Assembly: GCA_003599455.1 (NCBI GenBank)
Contig: QZKF01000054.1
Span: 1 to 64,000 of the forward strand
Direction: 5' to 3'
Length of the DNA stretch: 64,000 nt
DNA from: Comamonadaceae bacterium
Lineage (GTDB): Bacteria > Pseudomonadota > Gammaproteobacteria > Burkholderiales > Burkholderiaceae_C
This document shows positions 9,125-17,501 of this stretch, piece after piece. The position numbers and the translations under genes were made by a program. The notes under the pieces are model-generated. The model did no database searches. It was given only the letters and a program-made list of their open reading frames with translations, and had not been told where the DNA came from. Positions within the stretch are counted from its first letter, which is position 1. Every line of letters begins with the position of its first letter.

Positions 9125-9983
9125 CGGACACCTCTTGCGCGCGGTCCTTCAGGAAGATCTGGTCCATGCGGCCCCAGCGGAAATCTTCCAGCAGGCGCGC
9201 GAGCCGCTGTTCGGTGCGCCCGATGTTCACATAGTGGCGAAAACGCGTCTTGAGATCGATGCCCTCCACGCGGGGTTGACCGGGATCGATCTCCCACGGG
9301 TGGAAGTAGAAGATGGCGGACTGCGCGTCGCGCCGGTTCACCTGCTGCAGCATCCAGCGCGACAGCGAGTAGGGCAACAACCGGAAGTAGCCGCCACCGC
9401 TGGACGGCAGGTTGCGGTTGAACATACGCAGCGTGGTGGGTGGCACCTCGAGCAGGCCATCGCGGATCTGGTGCGCAAAGCGCGGAGCGTCGGGCATGCC
9501 GTAGTGGTCGTGCTGCACCGGGTAGATGCTGGAGCTGTAGCGGTAGCCTGCGCGCTGCAGGGTGTCGAGCGCCCAGAGGTTGGCTGCACCGATGGAGAAG
9601 CTGGGCGCACGGTAGCCGAGCACGGGCTGACCACCAATGTCCTCCAGCAGACCCTTGGCACGGTGGATGTCATCGTAGAACTGAGCCTCGCTCAGGTCGG
9701 TGACGCGTTGATGACCGTAGCCATGGCTGGCCAGTTCATGGCCTTCACGCACGATGCGCCGCACCATCTCGGGGTAACGCTCGGCCACCCAGCCCAGGGT
9801 GAAGAAGGTGGCATGGGTCTTCTTTGCGCCGAGCAGTTGCAGGATGCGGTCGATGTTGTGTTCGACGCGGCATTCGCGCTGGTCCCAGTGCGCGCGGTCG
9901 ATGTAGGGTGCAAACGCCGACACCTGGAAATAGTCCTCGACGTCGATCGTCAGGGCATTGGTGATGGGTGCTTGCTGCGACAT
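9117..9983 (-). CDS. Polysaccharide deacetylase, PEP-CTERM-locus subfamily
   Basis: A 288-residue NodB-homology (CE4) deacetylase. Motif 1 is LTIDVEDYF, with the catalytic and metal Asp pair near the N-terminus. Motif 2 is the metal-binding SHGYGH, and motif 3 contains GYRAPSFSIG. It removes N-acetyl groups from a polysaccharide. The compact subfamily with DVEDYFQV so close to the N-terminus is typical of exosortase loci (TIGR03006 as remembered). There is no signal peptide, so it may act before export. An in-frame GTG at 9995 would add four residues, and neither start has a strong Shine-Dalgarno sequence. The stop overlaps the FemAB start. Confidence 0.88.
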   Translation of the reverse strand: MSQQAPITNALTIDVEDYFQVSAFAPYIDRAHWDQRECRVEHNIDRILQLLGAKKTHATFFTLGWVAERYPEMVRRIVREGHELASHGYGHQRVTDLSEAQFYDDIHRAKGLLEDIGGQPVLGYRAPSFSIGAANLWALDTLQRAGYRYSSSIYPVQHDHYGMPDAPRFAHQIRDGLLEVPPTTLRMFNRNLPSSGGGYFRLLPYSLSRWMLQQVNRRDAQSAIFYFHPWEIDPGQPRVEGIDLKTRFRHYVNIGRTEQRLARLLEDFRWGRMDQIFLKDRAQEVSVV

Positions 9984-10000
9984 GGTGGCGCTCACTCGTG

Positions 10001-11122
10001 TCAGCTGCTGGCGCCGTTGTTGCGGGACTTGCGGGTTGCCGCCACGATCTTCTTCAGGGCGCCCAGAATTTCCAGGCTCACGCGTTCCTGGCGCAGCACG
10101 CTGCGTTCCATGCGCAGCAGCCGGGTGCTGAGCTGCTCGGCCGACACGCGGGTGAGTTCTTCACCAATGTCGTCGACCAGCGCGGGATCGAGATCCAGGT
10201 CTTCCGGGCCGATACCATCCACCAGCGAAGGCCGCGGCAGGGCGCCCTCGCCGGCCTTGGGCAGATGCGCCCAGCGGTCCTCCGTTTCCTCCGGGCTGGG
10301 TGTGGGCACCGCGCTTTCGGCGTTCATCTCGGCCACCACCTCGTTGAGCGCTTCCAGCGTGAGCTTGGGGGCCTCCGAGAGATAGCCCTGCAGCAGCAGG
10401 CGATCGCACAGCGTGTTGATGCGGCGGGGAATGCCCCCGCTGTGCTGGAAGATCGCGGCAAACACCGCCGGCTCGAACACCGGTTTGTCGACCGCGCCGG
10501 CACATTTGAGGCGGTGCTCGATATACGCACGCGTGTCTTCCTCGTCGAGCGGGCCGAGGTGGCAGCGCGCGGTGACACGCTGGCGCAGCTGCAGCATGCC
10601 GGGGCCCTGCAGGATGCTGCGGAACTCGGGCTGGCCGACCAGAAAGGTCTGCAACAGCGCCTGTTCACCAAACTGGAAATTCGACAGCATGCGCAACTCT
10701 TCAACCGCGAGCGGCTGCAGGTTCTGCGCCTCGTCGACGATCAGCAGGCAGCGCTTGCCCTGGGTGGTCTGGGTGATGAAGAAGGCTTCCAGCGCCATCA
10801 GCATGTCGGCCTTGCCGGTGCCACGCACCGTCACGCCAAAGGCCGCACACACCAGCTTGAGCGCGTCTTCGGCACCGAGTTGCGTGCTGACCAAGTGCGC
10901 CGCCACCACCGAGCCGTTTTCCAGGCTGTCGAGCAGGTCGCGCACGATGGTGGTCTTGCCCGCCCCGACCTCGCCCGTGATAACGATGAAGCCTTCGCCC
11001 CGCATGACCCCGTACACCAGGTACGAGCGCGCACGCCGGTGCGGCTTGCTGCTGTAATAAAAACGCGGGTCGGGATTGAGTTGGAAGGGTTTGCTGCTTA
11101 ACCCGTAATAAGCTTCGTACAT
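10001..11122 (-). CDS. ExeA-like secretion ATPase, PEP-CTERM-locus subfamily
   Basis: A 373-residue AAA+ ATPase of the ExeA/GspA type. Walker A is GEVGAGKT at residues 50-57 and Walker B is CLLIVDEAQ at about 125-132. The opening MYEAYYGLSSKPFQLNPDP is characteristic of the family in XrtA loci (TIGR03015 as remembered). It probably supplies energy or scaffolding for export or assembly of the envelope complex, but the C-terminal 130 residues lack the transmembrane and peptidoglycan-binding parts of full ExeA. It is followed after 17 bp by the deacetylase. Confidence 0.9.
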   Translation of the reverse strand: MYEAYYGLSSKPFQLNPDPRFYYSSKPHRRARSYLVYGVMRGEGFIVITGEVGAGKTTIVRDLLDSLENGSVVAAHLVSTQLGAEDALKLVCAAFGVTVRGTGKADMLMALEAFFITQTTQGKRCLLIVDEAQNLQPLAVEELRMLSNFQFGEQALLQTFLVGQPEFRSILQGPGMLQLRQRVTARCHLGPLDEEDTRAYIEHRLKCAGAVDKPVFEPAVFAAIFQHSGGIPRRINTLCDRLLLQGYLSEAPKLTLEALNEVVAEMNAESAVPTPSPEETEDRWAHLPKAGEGALPRPSLVDGIGPEDLDLDPALVDDIGEELTRVSAEQLSTRLLRMERSVLRQERVSLEILGALKKIVAATRKSRNNGASS

Positions 11123-11125
11123 GAA

Positions 11126-12700
11126 TCAGAACCGGTGCGTGATGTTGGCCGAGATCGCGGTCTCGCTGTAGGGCGCTCCGACCTGGTCGTAGACCGAGCG
11201 TTGCAGCTGCACCGCGCCGGTGGTGCGCAGGCCAAGGCGGGTGATCAGGCCCGTCGTGAAGACATTGAGCCGGTTGCTCAGGCCTGCCACCGCGCCGTCG
11301 TTGCGCAGCCGGGCCATGCCGAGGGTGTAGGTGGTCAGCGGCGTGATGCGGTGCGAGTAGTTCACGCTCCAGGAACGCTGGTCGATCTGCTGGCTGAGGT
11401 TGAAGTCGTCACCCAGGGTCGGCGCCGGGCCCAGGCGGCTGGAGGTGGTGCGCAGCAGCAGGAAGGTGATGGCATCGCGCGGGCCCAGCAGCGCCAGGGA
11501 CAGCTGCTGCGCGCGCACCAGCGTGGCCGAGGACGTGAGGACGGTGTTGAACGCGGCGGCGTCGGCCGGCAGCCCGCGGGCCAGCAAGGCCTCCTGGATG
11601 AGTTGCGCACGGATCACCGGATCGGGCTCACCCGCATAGAAATTCTCGAGCTGGCTGTAGACCGAACCCAGCGTGGCACCGCTGTCCAGCGGGTTGTTGA
11701 CGGCGTCGCGCGTATCGCTGTAACGCCAGACCGTGGCCGCCGTGCGGTGCTCGAACAGCACGTTGTGCCCGTTGCCGAAGTAACGCCGCTGCACGCCGGC
11801 CACCATTCGGGTCCGGTTCGAGGGGCGCCAGTCGGCGTTCAGACCGGTGATGCTGTACGACTCGCGATTGGCCGTCAGCACGTCGTTCGATTCCGTGCCC
11901 GCCTGCAAGGTGAGCAGCAGCTGCGGTGTGGCCGCGTAGTTCAGCCCGGCCAGCACCTGGTCGGAACGGGTGTTGCGGCTCAGGGAGTACTCGGTCTCCT
12001 GCGTCAAGGCGAACAGCGACCAGCCGAACCGCCGCCCTGTCATGTCGCTGGCCATGCTCAGCGAGATGTCCTGCACATTCACGTCCGAGCGCTCGTCGGT
12101 GGAGGTCGTTGCTCGCTCCAGTCCATAGCGCAGTTCGTAGGTGTTCGCATTGCCGAAAGTGCCGCGCACGTAGGGAGACACCCGAAAGTTCGTGGTCCGC
12201 GATCGGTTGGCGTCGACCGGGCGCAAGGCCTGGGTGTTGAAGGCCGAGACCGTCTCGTCGCCCACCACGCCGGAGACATCGACGAACACGCGGTCGCCCA
12301 GCGCCTCGAACGTCATCGCGGTGTTGAGCTGGTTGCGCAGGTAGTCGCCGGACGTGCCCTGCAAGCGGTACTGGGCACTGAGCGAATAGTCGAAGAACCC
12401 CTTGGCGCGGGCTGAGTTGATGATCGCCCGCACGCCCGGCGAGACTTCCAGAATCTGCTCGCTGCGCGGCGTCGGGGTCTGGGTGCCGTTGTTGGTGATC
12501 AATACACCGGTCGAAATGGCCGGTGAAATGAGGACAGTGCGGCGCGGGCCGCCTTCGGCGTTGACCGAGCCATCACGCACCTCGCTCTGTTCGGCCACTT
12601 GTGCCCAAGCGGGCGCGCTCAGTACCGCGAAGCAGGCCAGCGCCACCGCCCGCAGAGCGGGACGTCCCGGGGCTTGCGCTCGCAGTTTGTGTATTTTCAC
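11126..12700 (-). CDS. Predicted outer-membrane beta-barrel, XrtA/EPS-associated
   Basis: A 524-residue protein with an N-terminal signal peptide (hydrophobic core RAVALACFAVLSAPAWA, then QV). The remainder has alternating polar and hydrophobic short strands and ends in HRF, the aromatic terminus expected of an outer-membrane barrel. It matches the layout of the uncharacterised XrtA-associated family (TIGR03016 as remembered) and may form part of the export channel. The GTG at 12700 is preferred to the ATG at 12724. It has a good AGGGAGGT 4 bp upstream, while the ATG, which overlaps the kinase stop, has none and would lengthen the signal peptide awkwardly. Confidence 0.82.
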   Translation of the reverse strand: MKIHKLRAQAPGRPALRAVALACFAVLSAPAWAQVAEQSEVRDGSVNAEGGPRRTVLISPAISTGVLITNNGTQTPTPRSEQILEVSPGVRAIINSARAKGFFDYSLSAQYRLQGTSGDYLRNQLNTAMTFEALGDRVFVDVSGVVGDETVSAFNTQALRPVDANRSRTTNFRVSPYVRGTFGNANTYELRYGLERATTSTDERSDVNVQDISLSMASDMTGRRFGWSLFALTQETEYSLSRNTRSDQVLAGLNYAATPQLLLTLQAGTESNDVLTANRESYSITGLNADWRPSNRTRMVAGVQRRYFGNGHNVLFEHRTAATVWRYSDTRDAVNNPLDSGATLGSVYSQLENFYAGEPDPVIRAQLIQEALLARGLPADAAAFNTVLTSSATLVRAQQLSLALLGPRDAITFLLLRTTSSRLGPAPTLGDDFNLSQQIDQRSWSVNYSHRITPLTTYTLGMARLRNDGAVAGLSNRLNVFTTGLITRLGLRTTGAVQLQRSVYDQVGAPYSETAISANITHRF

Positions 12701-12720
12701 AATGACCTCCCTGGTCTTTC

Positions 12721-13695
12721 TCATGCGGATGCGGATGCCGGTGCCTGAGCCTCCTGGCCGACGGGTTGTCCTTGACCATAACCGTATCCGTAGCCGTAGC
12801 CATAGCCGTAGGCGTCCTGATCGCCACCGCGTGCCCTGTTGAGCAGCACGAGCTTGATCGGGCAGGACTCGATGGTGGTCATGGCGTGGCGAACCTGAGA
12901 CTGCAAGGTCTTCTCGGCCTGCACCACGACCACGACCTGCCCCATGTGCGAAGCCAGCACGCGGGCTTCGGTGGTCATCAACAGCGGAGGCGAGTCGAAG
13001 ATGATGATGCGGTCGGGATAACGCTGGCCCATCTCCTCGATCAGGTGGGTCATGGCATCGCTGGCCAGCAGTTCGGTCGCGCGCGGATGCGGCGTGCCGC
13101 TGGGCAACAGGCTGAGCTTGTCGACGTTGGTGCGCAACAGCACATCGGACATCTCCACCTTCTCGTCGAGCAACAGGTCCAGCAGGCCTGGACCGGAAGG
13201 CAGGCCAAACGACTTCATGAGCGAGGGACGCGCCACGTCCGCATCCACCAGCAGCACCCGGTAGTCCAGCTCCATCGCCATGCTCATCGCAAGGTTGATG
13301 GCGGTGAAGCTCTTCCCTTCACCGGGCATGGCGCTGGTGATCATGATGCGGTTGCCGTTGCGCACCACCGAGGCGCCCTTGCCCGTGGCGTTGGCCAGCA
13401 AGGGGCGCTTGATCACGCGGTACTGGTCCGCGATCGCAGAGCGCGGGGCGTTGGGCGTGACGTAGCCGGCGGCCGTGAGCGAGGTCAGGTCGATCTGCAC
13501 CGTCTTGGACACCGACTCTTCTGGCACGGCTACAGGCCGGACGGTTTCGCGGGCTGCGGTCGCGGTTGGCTCGGCGACATCCGGCGCGGCCACAGGCTTG
13601 CCGCGCGGGGCGGCGTTTTCCAGCGCAGCGGTGTCCACACCGGCCTGGCGCAGTTGCTCCAGACGAAGGGCCGCTTTTTCAATCAGGCTGCTCAT
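12721..13695 (-). CDS. XrtA-associated tyrosine autokinase (Wzc/CpsD-like)
   Basis: A 324-residue BY-kinase lacking membrane segments. The Wzc-type Walker A is SAMPGEGKS at residues 121-129. Walker A' is VLLVDADVARPS at 147-158, and a later segment, IIIFDSPPLL, is the Walker B. The C-terminal tail holds six consecutive Tyr-Gly pairs, the tyrosine cluster expected to be autophosphorylated. Its activating membrane partner is the adjacent Wzz-type protein. Together they control polymer length and export by cycles of phosphorylation. The ATG at 13695 is used. A TTG three codons earlier is less likely. The start lies 9 bp after the Wzz stop. Confidence 0.92.
   Translation of the reverse strand: MSSLIEKAALRLEQLRQAGVDTAALENAAPRGKPVAAPDVAEPTATAARETVRPVAVPEESVSKTVQIDLTSLTAAGYVTPNAPRSAIADQYRVIKRPLLANATGKGASVVRNGNRIMITSAMPGEGKSFTAINLAMSMAMELDYRVLLVDADVARPSLMKSFGLPSGPGLLDLLLDEKVEMSDVLLRTNVDKLSLLPSGTPHPRATELLASDAMTHLIEEMGQRYPDRIIIFDSPPLLMTTEARVLASHMGQVVVVVQAEKTLQSQVRHAMTTIESCPIKLVLLNRARGGDQDAYGYGYGYGYGYGQGQPVGQEAQAPASASA
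12775..12810 (-). repeat. Hexanucleotide repeat coding for the (Tyr-Gly)6 kinase tail
   Basis: Six imperfect 6-bp units on the minus strand, each of the form TAy-GGn, encode six consecutive Tyr-Gly dipeptides near the C-terminus of the tyrosine kinase. The units differ only at wobble positions, so the tract is part selected protein sequence and part potential slippage site. Confidence 0.85.
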
Positions 13696-13704
13696 GGTTT
13701 CCAA

Positions 13705-15264
13705 TCACTTCACGAGGCCGGACCGGTATGACAGGATCGCCATGCCGACCAGAATCACCAACACCAACGCCCCCAGGGCGGCGCCAAAGCGCATCAAGCT
13801 GCTGCGCTCGTGCCGACGGATCGTGTCGTTCCTCACCAGGGTCACAACGCCCAGCAGAGGCAAATCGGTGGCACTGCGCAAAGCGTTCGCGTCGAAGAAC
13901 ACCGGCCGGATCTGACTCATCAGGAAGGTGACGCCCAGACCTGCGCCCAGCGCCACCACCAGGACCAGGGGCAGCAGCAACACGCGGTTGGGCGCGACAG
14001 GATGGCTGCCCGCGCGCGGTGGATCGATCACGCGGAAGTCCGCCAGGCTGGACGAGCTCTCCAGCTCGCCGCTCATGTTGATCGACTCGCGGCGCACCAC
14101 CAGGTCCTCATAGTTCTTGCGGTGCACCTCGTAGTCGCGGTTGAGTTGCGCCAGCTCTGCTTCCATCTGCGGCGCGACTTTCATCTGCTCGCGGGCCCGC
14201 GCCGCACGCGATTCGTACTCGGACACCCGCGCACGCAGCGAGGCCACCTGCACCTCGGCGGACGATTGCATGCGCGCCAGCTCCTGGATCGCGGGGTTCG
14301 CCGACACCAGCGGTTGCCCGGGGTTCGCGGCGGCCTGGCGCTGCAGCTCGGCCACTTCGCGGCGCTTCTGGTCTTCCAGCTCGCGGATCAGTCGGCGCGT
14401 GTTGGCCACGTCGGGATGCTGCTCCGTGAAACGCTGCAGCAGCGCGTCCAGGCTGCGCTTGAGGTCGGCAATGCGCAGGTCGATCTCCGGCGTCGCGACG
14501 GTGGTCGTGGCCTGCGGCGCGTTGCGCTGCGACGCGCGCACAGCCTCCAGCTGGCGCGCGGCAGCCTCCCGGGCGCTCTCGGCTTCCCGCAGCTCCAGGC
14601 GCGCCTGGTTCAGCGTGGCCGTGAGTTCGGCCATGCGTCCTGCCGCGTCGGGACCTCCCTGTGCCTGCATGTCGAGGTTGCGCAGGCGGAATTCCTTCAG
14701 GCGGGTCTCGGCCTCGGTCAGCTTGACCTCGTAGTTCTTGATCTGCTCTTCGATGAATCGGCGCGCACTCTCCGAATCGCTCTTGGAGCTGCCCATGCCC
14801 GACTCGACGAAGATGGTGAGCAGCGAGCCCACCACGCGCAGCGCCGTGTCAGGGCTCTCGCCACGGTAGGACAGGCGGTAGAGGTTGTCACGGCCGCCCG
14901 CCTCGATGGACACGGAGCCAGCCACCTGCGAGATCAGCTGCTCCTGCTCTTCCTTGGACTTCGCGCTCATGTCCAGGCCGGCCATGCGAACGAGCTTCTC
15001 GACGGTGGGGCGGTTGATCAGCGTGCGGCTGAGCATGGCTACCTGTTGTTCCACATTGGGCTGTACGGCCAGCCCCGCCATCAGCGGGCGCAGGATGGAC
15101 TGGGTGTCCACATACACACGAGCCGATGCTTCGTAGCGATCAGGGATGAGCATCACGCCCACGGAAGCGGCGCTGGCCACCAGCCAGGCCACCAGCACGC
15201 CGAGGCGGCGGTATTTCCACATGCCCCTCAGGTAAGTCGTGATTTGATTGATGAGGTCGTGCAT
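13705..15264 (-). CDS. Wzz/GNVR-type chain-length determinant, XrtA/EPS-associated
   Basis: A 519-residue inner-membrane protein. An N-terminal transmembrane helix (about residues 24-42) precedes the Wzz domain, which begins RYEASARVYVDTQSI. A long periplasmic coiled coil follows (about 160-380), and two further hydrophobic helices lie at the C-terminus (LLLPLVLVVALGAGLGV, and one in the last 25 residues). It sets exopolysaccharide chain length and activates the downstream tyrosine kinase, as in Wzc split into two proteins. The ATG at 15264 (MHDLINQITTYL) is chosen over a TTG eight codons upstream. The family matches TIGR03007 as remembered. Confidence 0.9.
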   Translation of the reverse strand: MHDLINQITTYLRGMWKYRRLGVLVAWLVASAASVGVMLIPDRYEASARVYVDTQSILRPLMAGLAVQPNVEQQVAMLSRTLINRPTVEKLVRMAGLDMSAKSKEEQEQLISQVAGSVSIEAGGRDNLYRLSYRGESPDTALRVVGSLLTIFVESGMGSSKSDSESARRFIEEQIKNYEVKLTEAETRLKEFRLRNLDMQAQGGPDAAGRMAELTATLNQARLELREAESAREAAARQLEAVRASQRNAPQATTTVATPEIDLRIADLKRSLDALLQRFTEQHPDVANTRRLIRELEDQKRREVAELQRQAAANPGQPLVSANPAIQELARMQSSAEVQVASLRARVSEYESRAARAREQMKVAPQMEAELAQLNRDYEVHRKNYEDLVVRRESINMSGELESSSSLADFRVIDPPRAGSHPVAPNRVLLLPLVLVVALGAGLGVTFLMSQIRPVFFDANALRSATDLPLLGVVTLVRNDTIRRHERSSLMRFGAALGALVLVILVGMAILSYRSGLVK

Positions 15265-15346
15265 GCAAGCAACCGAATGAGACTGCAAAACAGCGAACCA
15301 TCCGACCGGCGCGAATGCGGGTCGAAGGGCGCACCAGGCGCGAGGG

Positions 15347-15985
15347 TCAGAACCAACCCTGCGGGATGATCAGGACATCGCCGGGCAGCATCTCCACGTT
15401 GGCGGAGATGTCCCCTCGCTTGATGAGGTCGCGCAGGCGCACGCTGTAGCGCTTGTTGCCCTCGGCAGCGCGCACGATGGTGGCCTTGTTGCCATCGGCG
15501 AAGTCGGTCAGGCCGCCCACCGCGATCATCACGTCCATCACCGTCATCTTCTGCCGGTACGAAAGAAACTGCGGTTTGGCGGCTTCGCCCACCACGCGGA
15601 TCTGCTCGGAGTAAGGACCGACGAAGTTGGTGACGATCACCGTCACAACCGGATCGCGCACGAACTTGCCCAGCGCCTTCTCGACATCGCGCGCGATTTC
15701 CTGGGAAGTCTTGCCCTGCGCCACCAACTCGTCCACGAGCGGTGCGGACACCTTGCCATCAGGCCTCACCGGCACGGTGGCAGAAAGTTCGGGGTTGCGC
15801 CAGACATTGATGTTGAGCACATCACCAGGGCCGACCACGTAGTTGTAGGCCGTCGTGGAGGCCACCGCCGGCGCCGGCGGATACGCCGAGCTGAAGCCCG
15901 CGCAACCCGACACGACCACCACGGAGGCCACCAGAGCCAAGCGCGACACCATGGTGCACATGAATCCTGAAGTATTTGTTTGCAT
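15347..15985 (-). CDS. Wza-like polysaccharide export lipoprotein, first gene of the EPS operon
   Basis: A 212-residue lipoprotein. The lipobox VVSGC places the lipidated Cys at residue 28, and the mature part has a Poly_export domain (NYVVGPGDVLNINVWRNPEL) followed by a SLBB-like region. It should form the outer-membrane exit pore for the exopolysaccharide. The start has an excellent AGGAGGT 9 bp upstream. It is the first gene of the minus-strand cluster, transcribed away from tyrB. A TATATT lies on the minus strand at 16040-16045, but I see no convincing -35 partner, so the promoter position is left open. The family matches TIGR03027 as remembered. Confidence 0.92.
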   Translation of the reverse strand: MQTNTSGFMCTMVSRLALVASVVVVSGCAGFSSAYPPAPAVASTTAYNYVVGPGDVLNINVWRNPELSATVPVRPDGKVSAPLVDELVAQGKTSQEIARDVEKALGKFVRDPVVTVIVTNFVGPYSEQIRVVGEAAKPQFLSYRQKMTVMDVMIAVGGLTDFADGNKATIVRAAEGNKRYSVRLRDLIKRGDISANVEMLPGDVLIIPQGWF

Positions 15986-16168
15986 GGCTCATTACCTCCT
16001 AAAGCGGCGAAATGTTAGTAAAAGTTAATGGTCTTTTTGAATATACCCCAGACGGGCACCAAACCCCATTCGGGCCGCGCAACGGTTCGCGCAAAGTCCG
16101 GATCGGCATGCACAAGCGCACACTCGGCGCGATTTCGTTCGAACTGCCCGGCCTGACCTACCACATTG

Positions 16169-16196
16169 TTGGGCACGGAGAGGCCAACAGTAAAAT
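16169..16196 (+). promoter_or_regulatory. Candidate sigma70 promoter of tyrB
   Basis: TTGGGC at 16169-16174 and TAAAAT at 16191-16196 are separated by 16 bp and lie about 40 bp upstream of the tyrB ATG. It is the best plus-strand match in the 249-bp divergent intergenic region. The -35 is imperfect. Confidence 0.35.
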
Positions 16197-16234
16197 GCCG
16201 GGTTCGACCATCGCCAACTCCCAGGAAACCCAGC

Positions 16235-17431
16235 ATGTCCCTCTTCTCCGCCGTCGAAATGGCCCCGCGCGACCCGATTCTGGGTCTGAACGAACAGTTT
16301 GCCGCCGACACCAACCCCAACAAAGTCAACCTCGGCGTGGGCGTCTACTTCGACGACAACGGCAAGCTCCCGCTGCTGCAATGCGTGCAAGCGGCCGAGA
16401 AGACCATGATGGACAAACCCACGGCACGAGGCTACCTGCCGATCGACGGCATCGCCGCCTACGACGCGGCCGTCAAGAGCCTGGTCTTCGGCGCGGACTC
16501 GGAACCGGTGAAGTCGGGACGCGTGGCCACGGTACAGGCCATCGGCGGCACCGGCGGCCTGAAGATCGGCGCTGACTTCCTCAAGCGCCTCAACCCGGGC
16601 GCTACCGTGCTGATCAGCGACCCGAGCTGGGAAAACCACCGCGCCCTCTTCACCAACGCCGGCTTCCAGGTGGACAGCTACGCCTACTACGACGCCGCCA
16701 AGCGCGGTGTGAACTTCGAGGGCATGCTGGCCAGCCTGAACGCGGCCACGCCCGGCACCATCGCGGTGCTGCACGCCTGCTGCCACAACCCGACCGGCTA
16801 CGACATCACCGCGGCGCAATGGGATCAGGTGATCGCCGTCGTGAAGGCGCGCGGTCTCACGCCCTTCCTGGACATGGCCTACCAGGGCTTCGGCCACGGC
16901 ATCGCCGAAGACGGCGCGGTCATCGGCAAGTTCGTCGCCGCGGGCCTCACCTTCTTCGTGTCCACCTCGTTTTCCAAGAGCTTCAGCCTGTATGGCGAGC
17001 GCGTGGGCGCGCTGTCGGTGCTGTGCGAAAACGCCGAAGAGGCCTCGCGCGTGCTGTCGCAACTCAAGATCGTGATCCGCACCAACTACTCCAACCCACC
17101 CATCCACGGTGGCGCGGTGGTGGCTGCGGTGTTGAACAACCCGGAGCTGCGTGCCCTGTGGGAAAAGGAACTCGGCGAGATGCGCGTGCGCATCAAGGCG
17201 ATGCGCCAGAAGCTCGTGGATGGCCTCAAGGCCGCCGGTGTGAAGCAGGACATGGGCTTCATCACCAGCCAGATCGGCATGTTCAGCTACTCCGGCCTGA
17301 GCAAGGACCAGATGGTGCGCCTGCGCAGCGAGTTCGGCGTGTACGGCACCGACACCGGCCGCATGTGTGTGGCCGCGCTCAACAGCAAGAACATCGACTA
17401 CGTCTGCCAGGCGATCGCCAAGGTCGTCTGA
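16235..17431 (+). CDS. tyrB: Aromatic-amino-acid aminotransferase
   Basis: A 398-residue class I aminotransferase of the TyrB/AspC family, PLP-dependent and cytoplasmic, interconverting aromatic amino acids (and aspartate) with their 2-oxo acids. It has the expected length of about 397. The HNPTGYD segment and the Schiff-base lysine in SFSKSFSLYGERVGAL are present, as are the N-terminal FNLGVGVY-like segment (VNLGVGVYFDD) and a complete C-terminus. The ATG at 16235 is preceded by AGGAAA. It is monocistronic, ending at a strong hairpin shared with the convergent dioxygenase gene. Separating TyrB from AspC specificity is not possible from motifs alone. Confidence 0.92.
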   Translation: MSLFSAVEMAPRDPILGLNEQFAADTNPNKVNLGVGVYFDDNGKLPLLQCVQAAEKTMMDKPTARGYLPIDGIAAYDAAVKSLVFGADSEPVKSGRVATVQAIGGTGGLKIGADFLKRLNPGATVLISDPSWENHRALFTNAGFQVDSYAYYDAAKRGVNFEGMLASLNAATPGTIAVLHACCHNPTGYDITAAQWDQVIAVVKARGLTPFLDMAYQGFGHGIAEDGAVIGKFVAAGLTFFVSTSFSKSFSLYGERVGALSVLCENAEEASRVLSQLKIVIRTNYSNPPIHGGAVVAAVLNNPELRALWEKELGEMRVRIKAMRQKLVDGLKAAGVKQDMGFITSQIGMFSYSGLSKDQMVRLRSEFGVYGTDTGRMCVAALNSKNIDYVCQAIAKVV

Positions 17432-17444
17432 GCCGGTCGACCGC

Positions 17445-17484
17445 CCCACGAAAAAGGCCGCTCTCGAGCGGCCTTTTTCGTGGG
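17445..17484. terminator. Bidirectional rho-independent terminator
   Basis: A 40-bp near-perfect palindrome with a 19-bp stem. It begins CCCACGAAAAAGGCCGCT and has a four-base loop. An A-tract on one arm and a T-tract on the other let it serve both tyrB and the convergent gene ending at 17502. Confidence 0.9.
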
Positions 17485-17501
17485 CGAACCGGTCGACCCG
17501 C

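Noticed and set aside
1135..16200. Transposon or prophage
   Set aside because: All genes match an orderly EPS biosynthesis operon, and I saw no transposase, integrase or terminal repeats here.
15986..16234. A sigma54 or strong sigma70 promoter for the EPS operon
   Set aside because: A TATATT is present at 16040-16045 on the minus strand, but no partner -35 or GG-N10-GC element is at the right distance.
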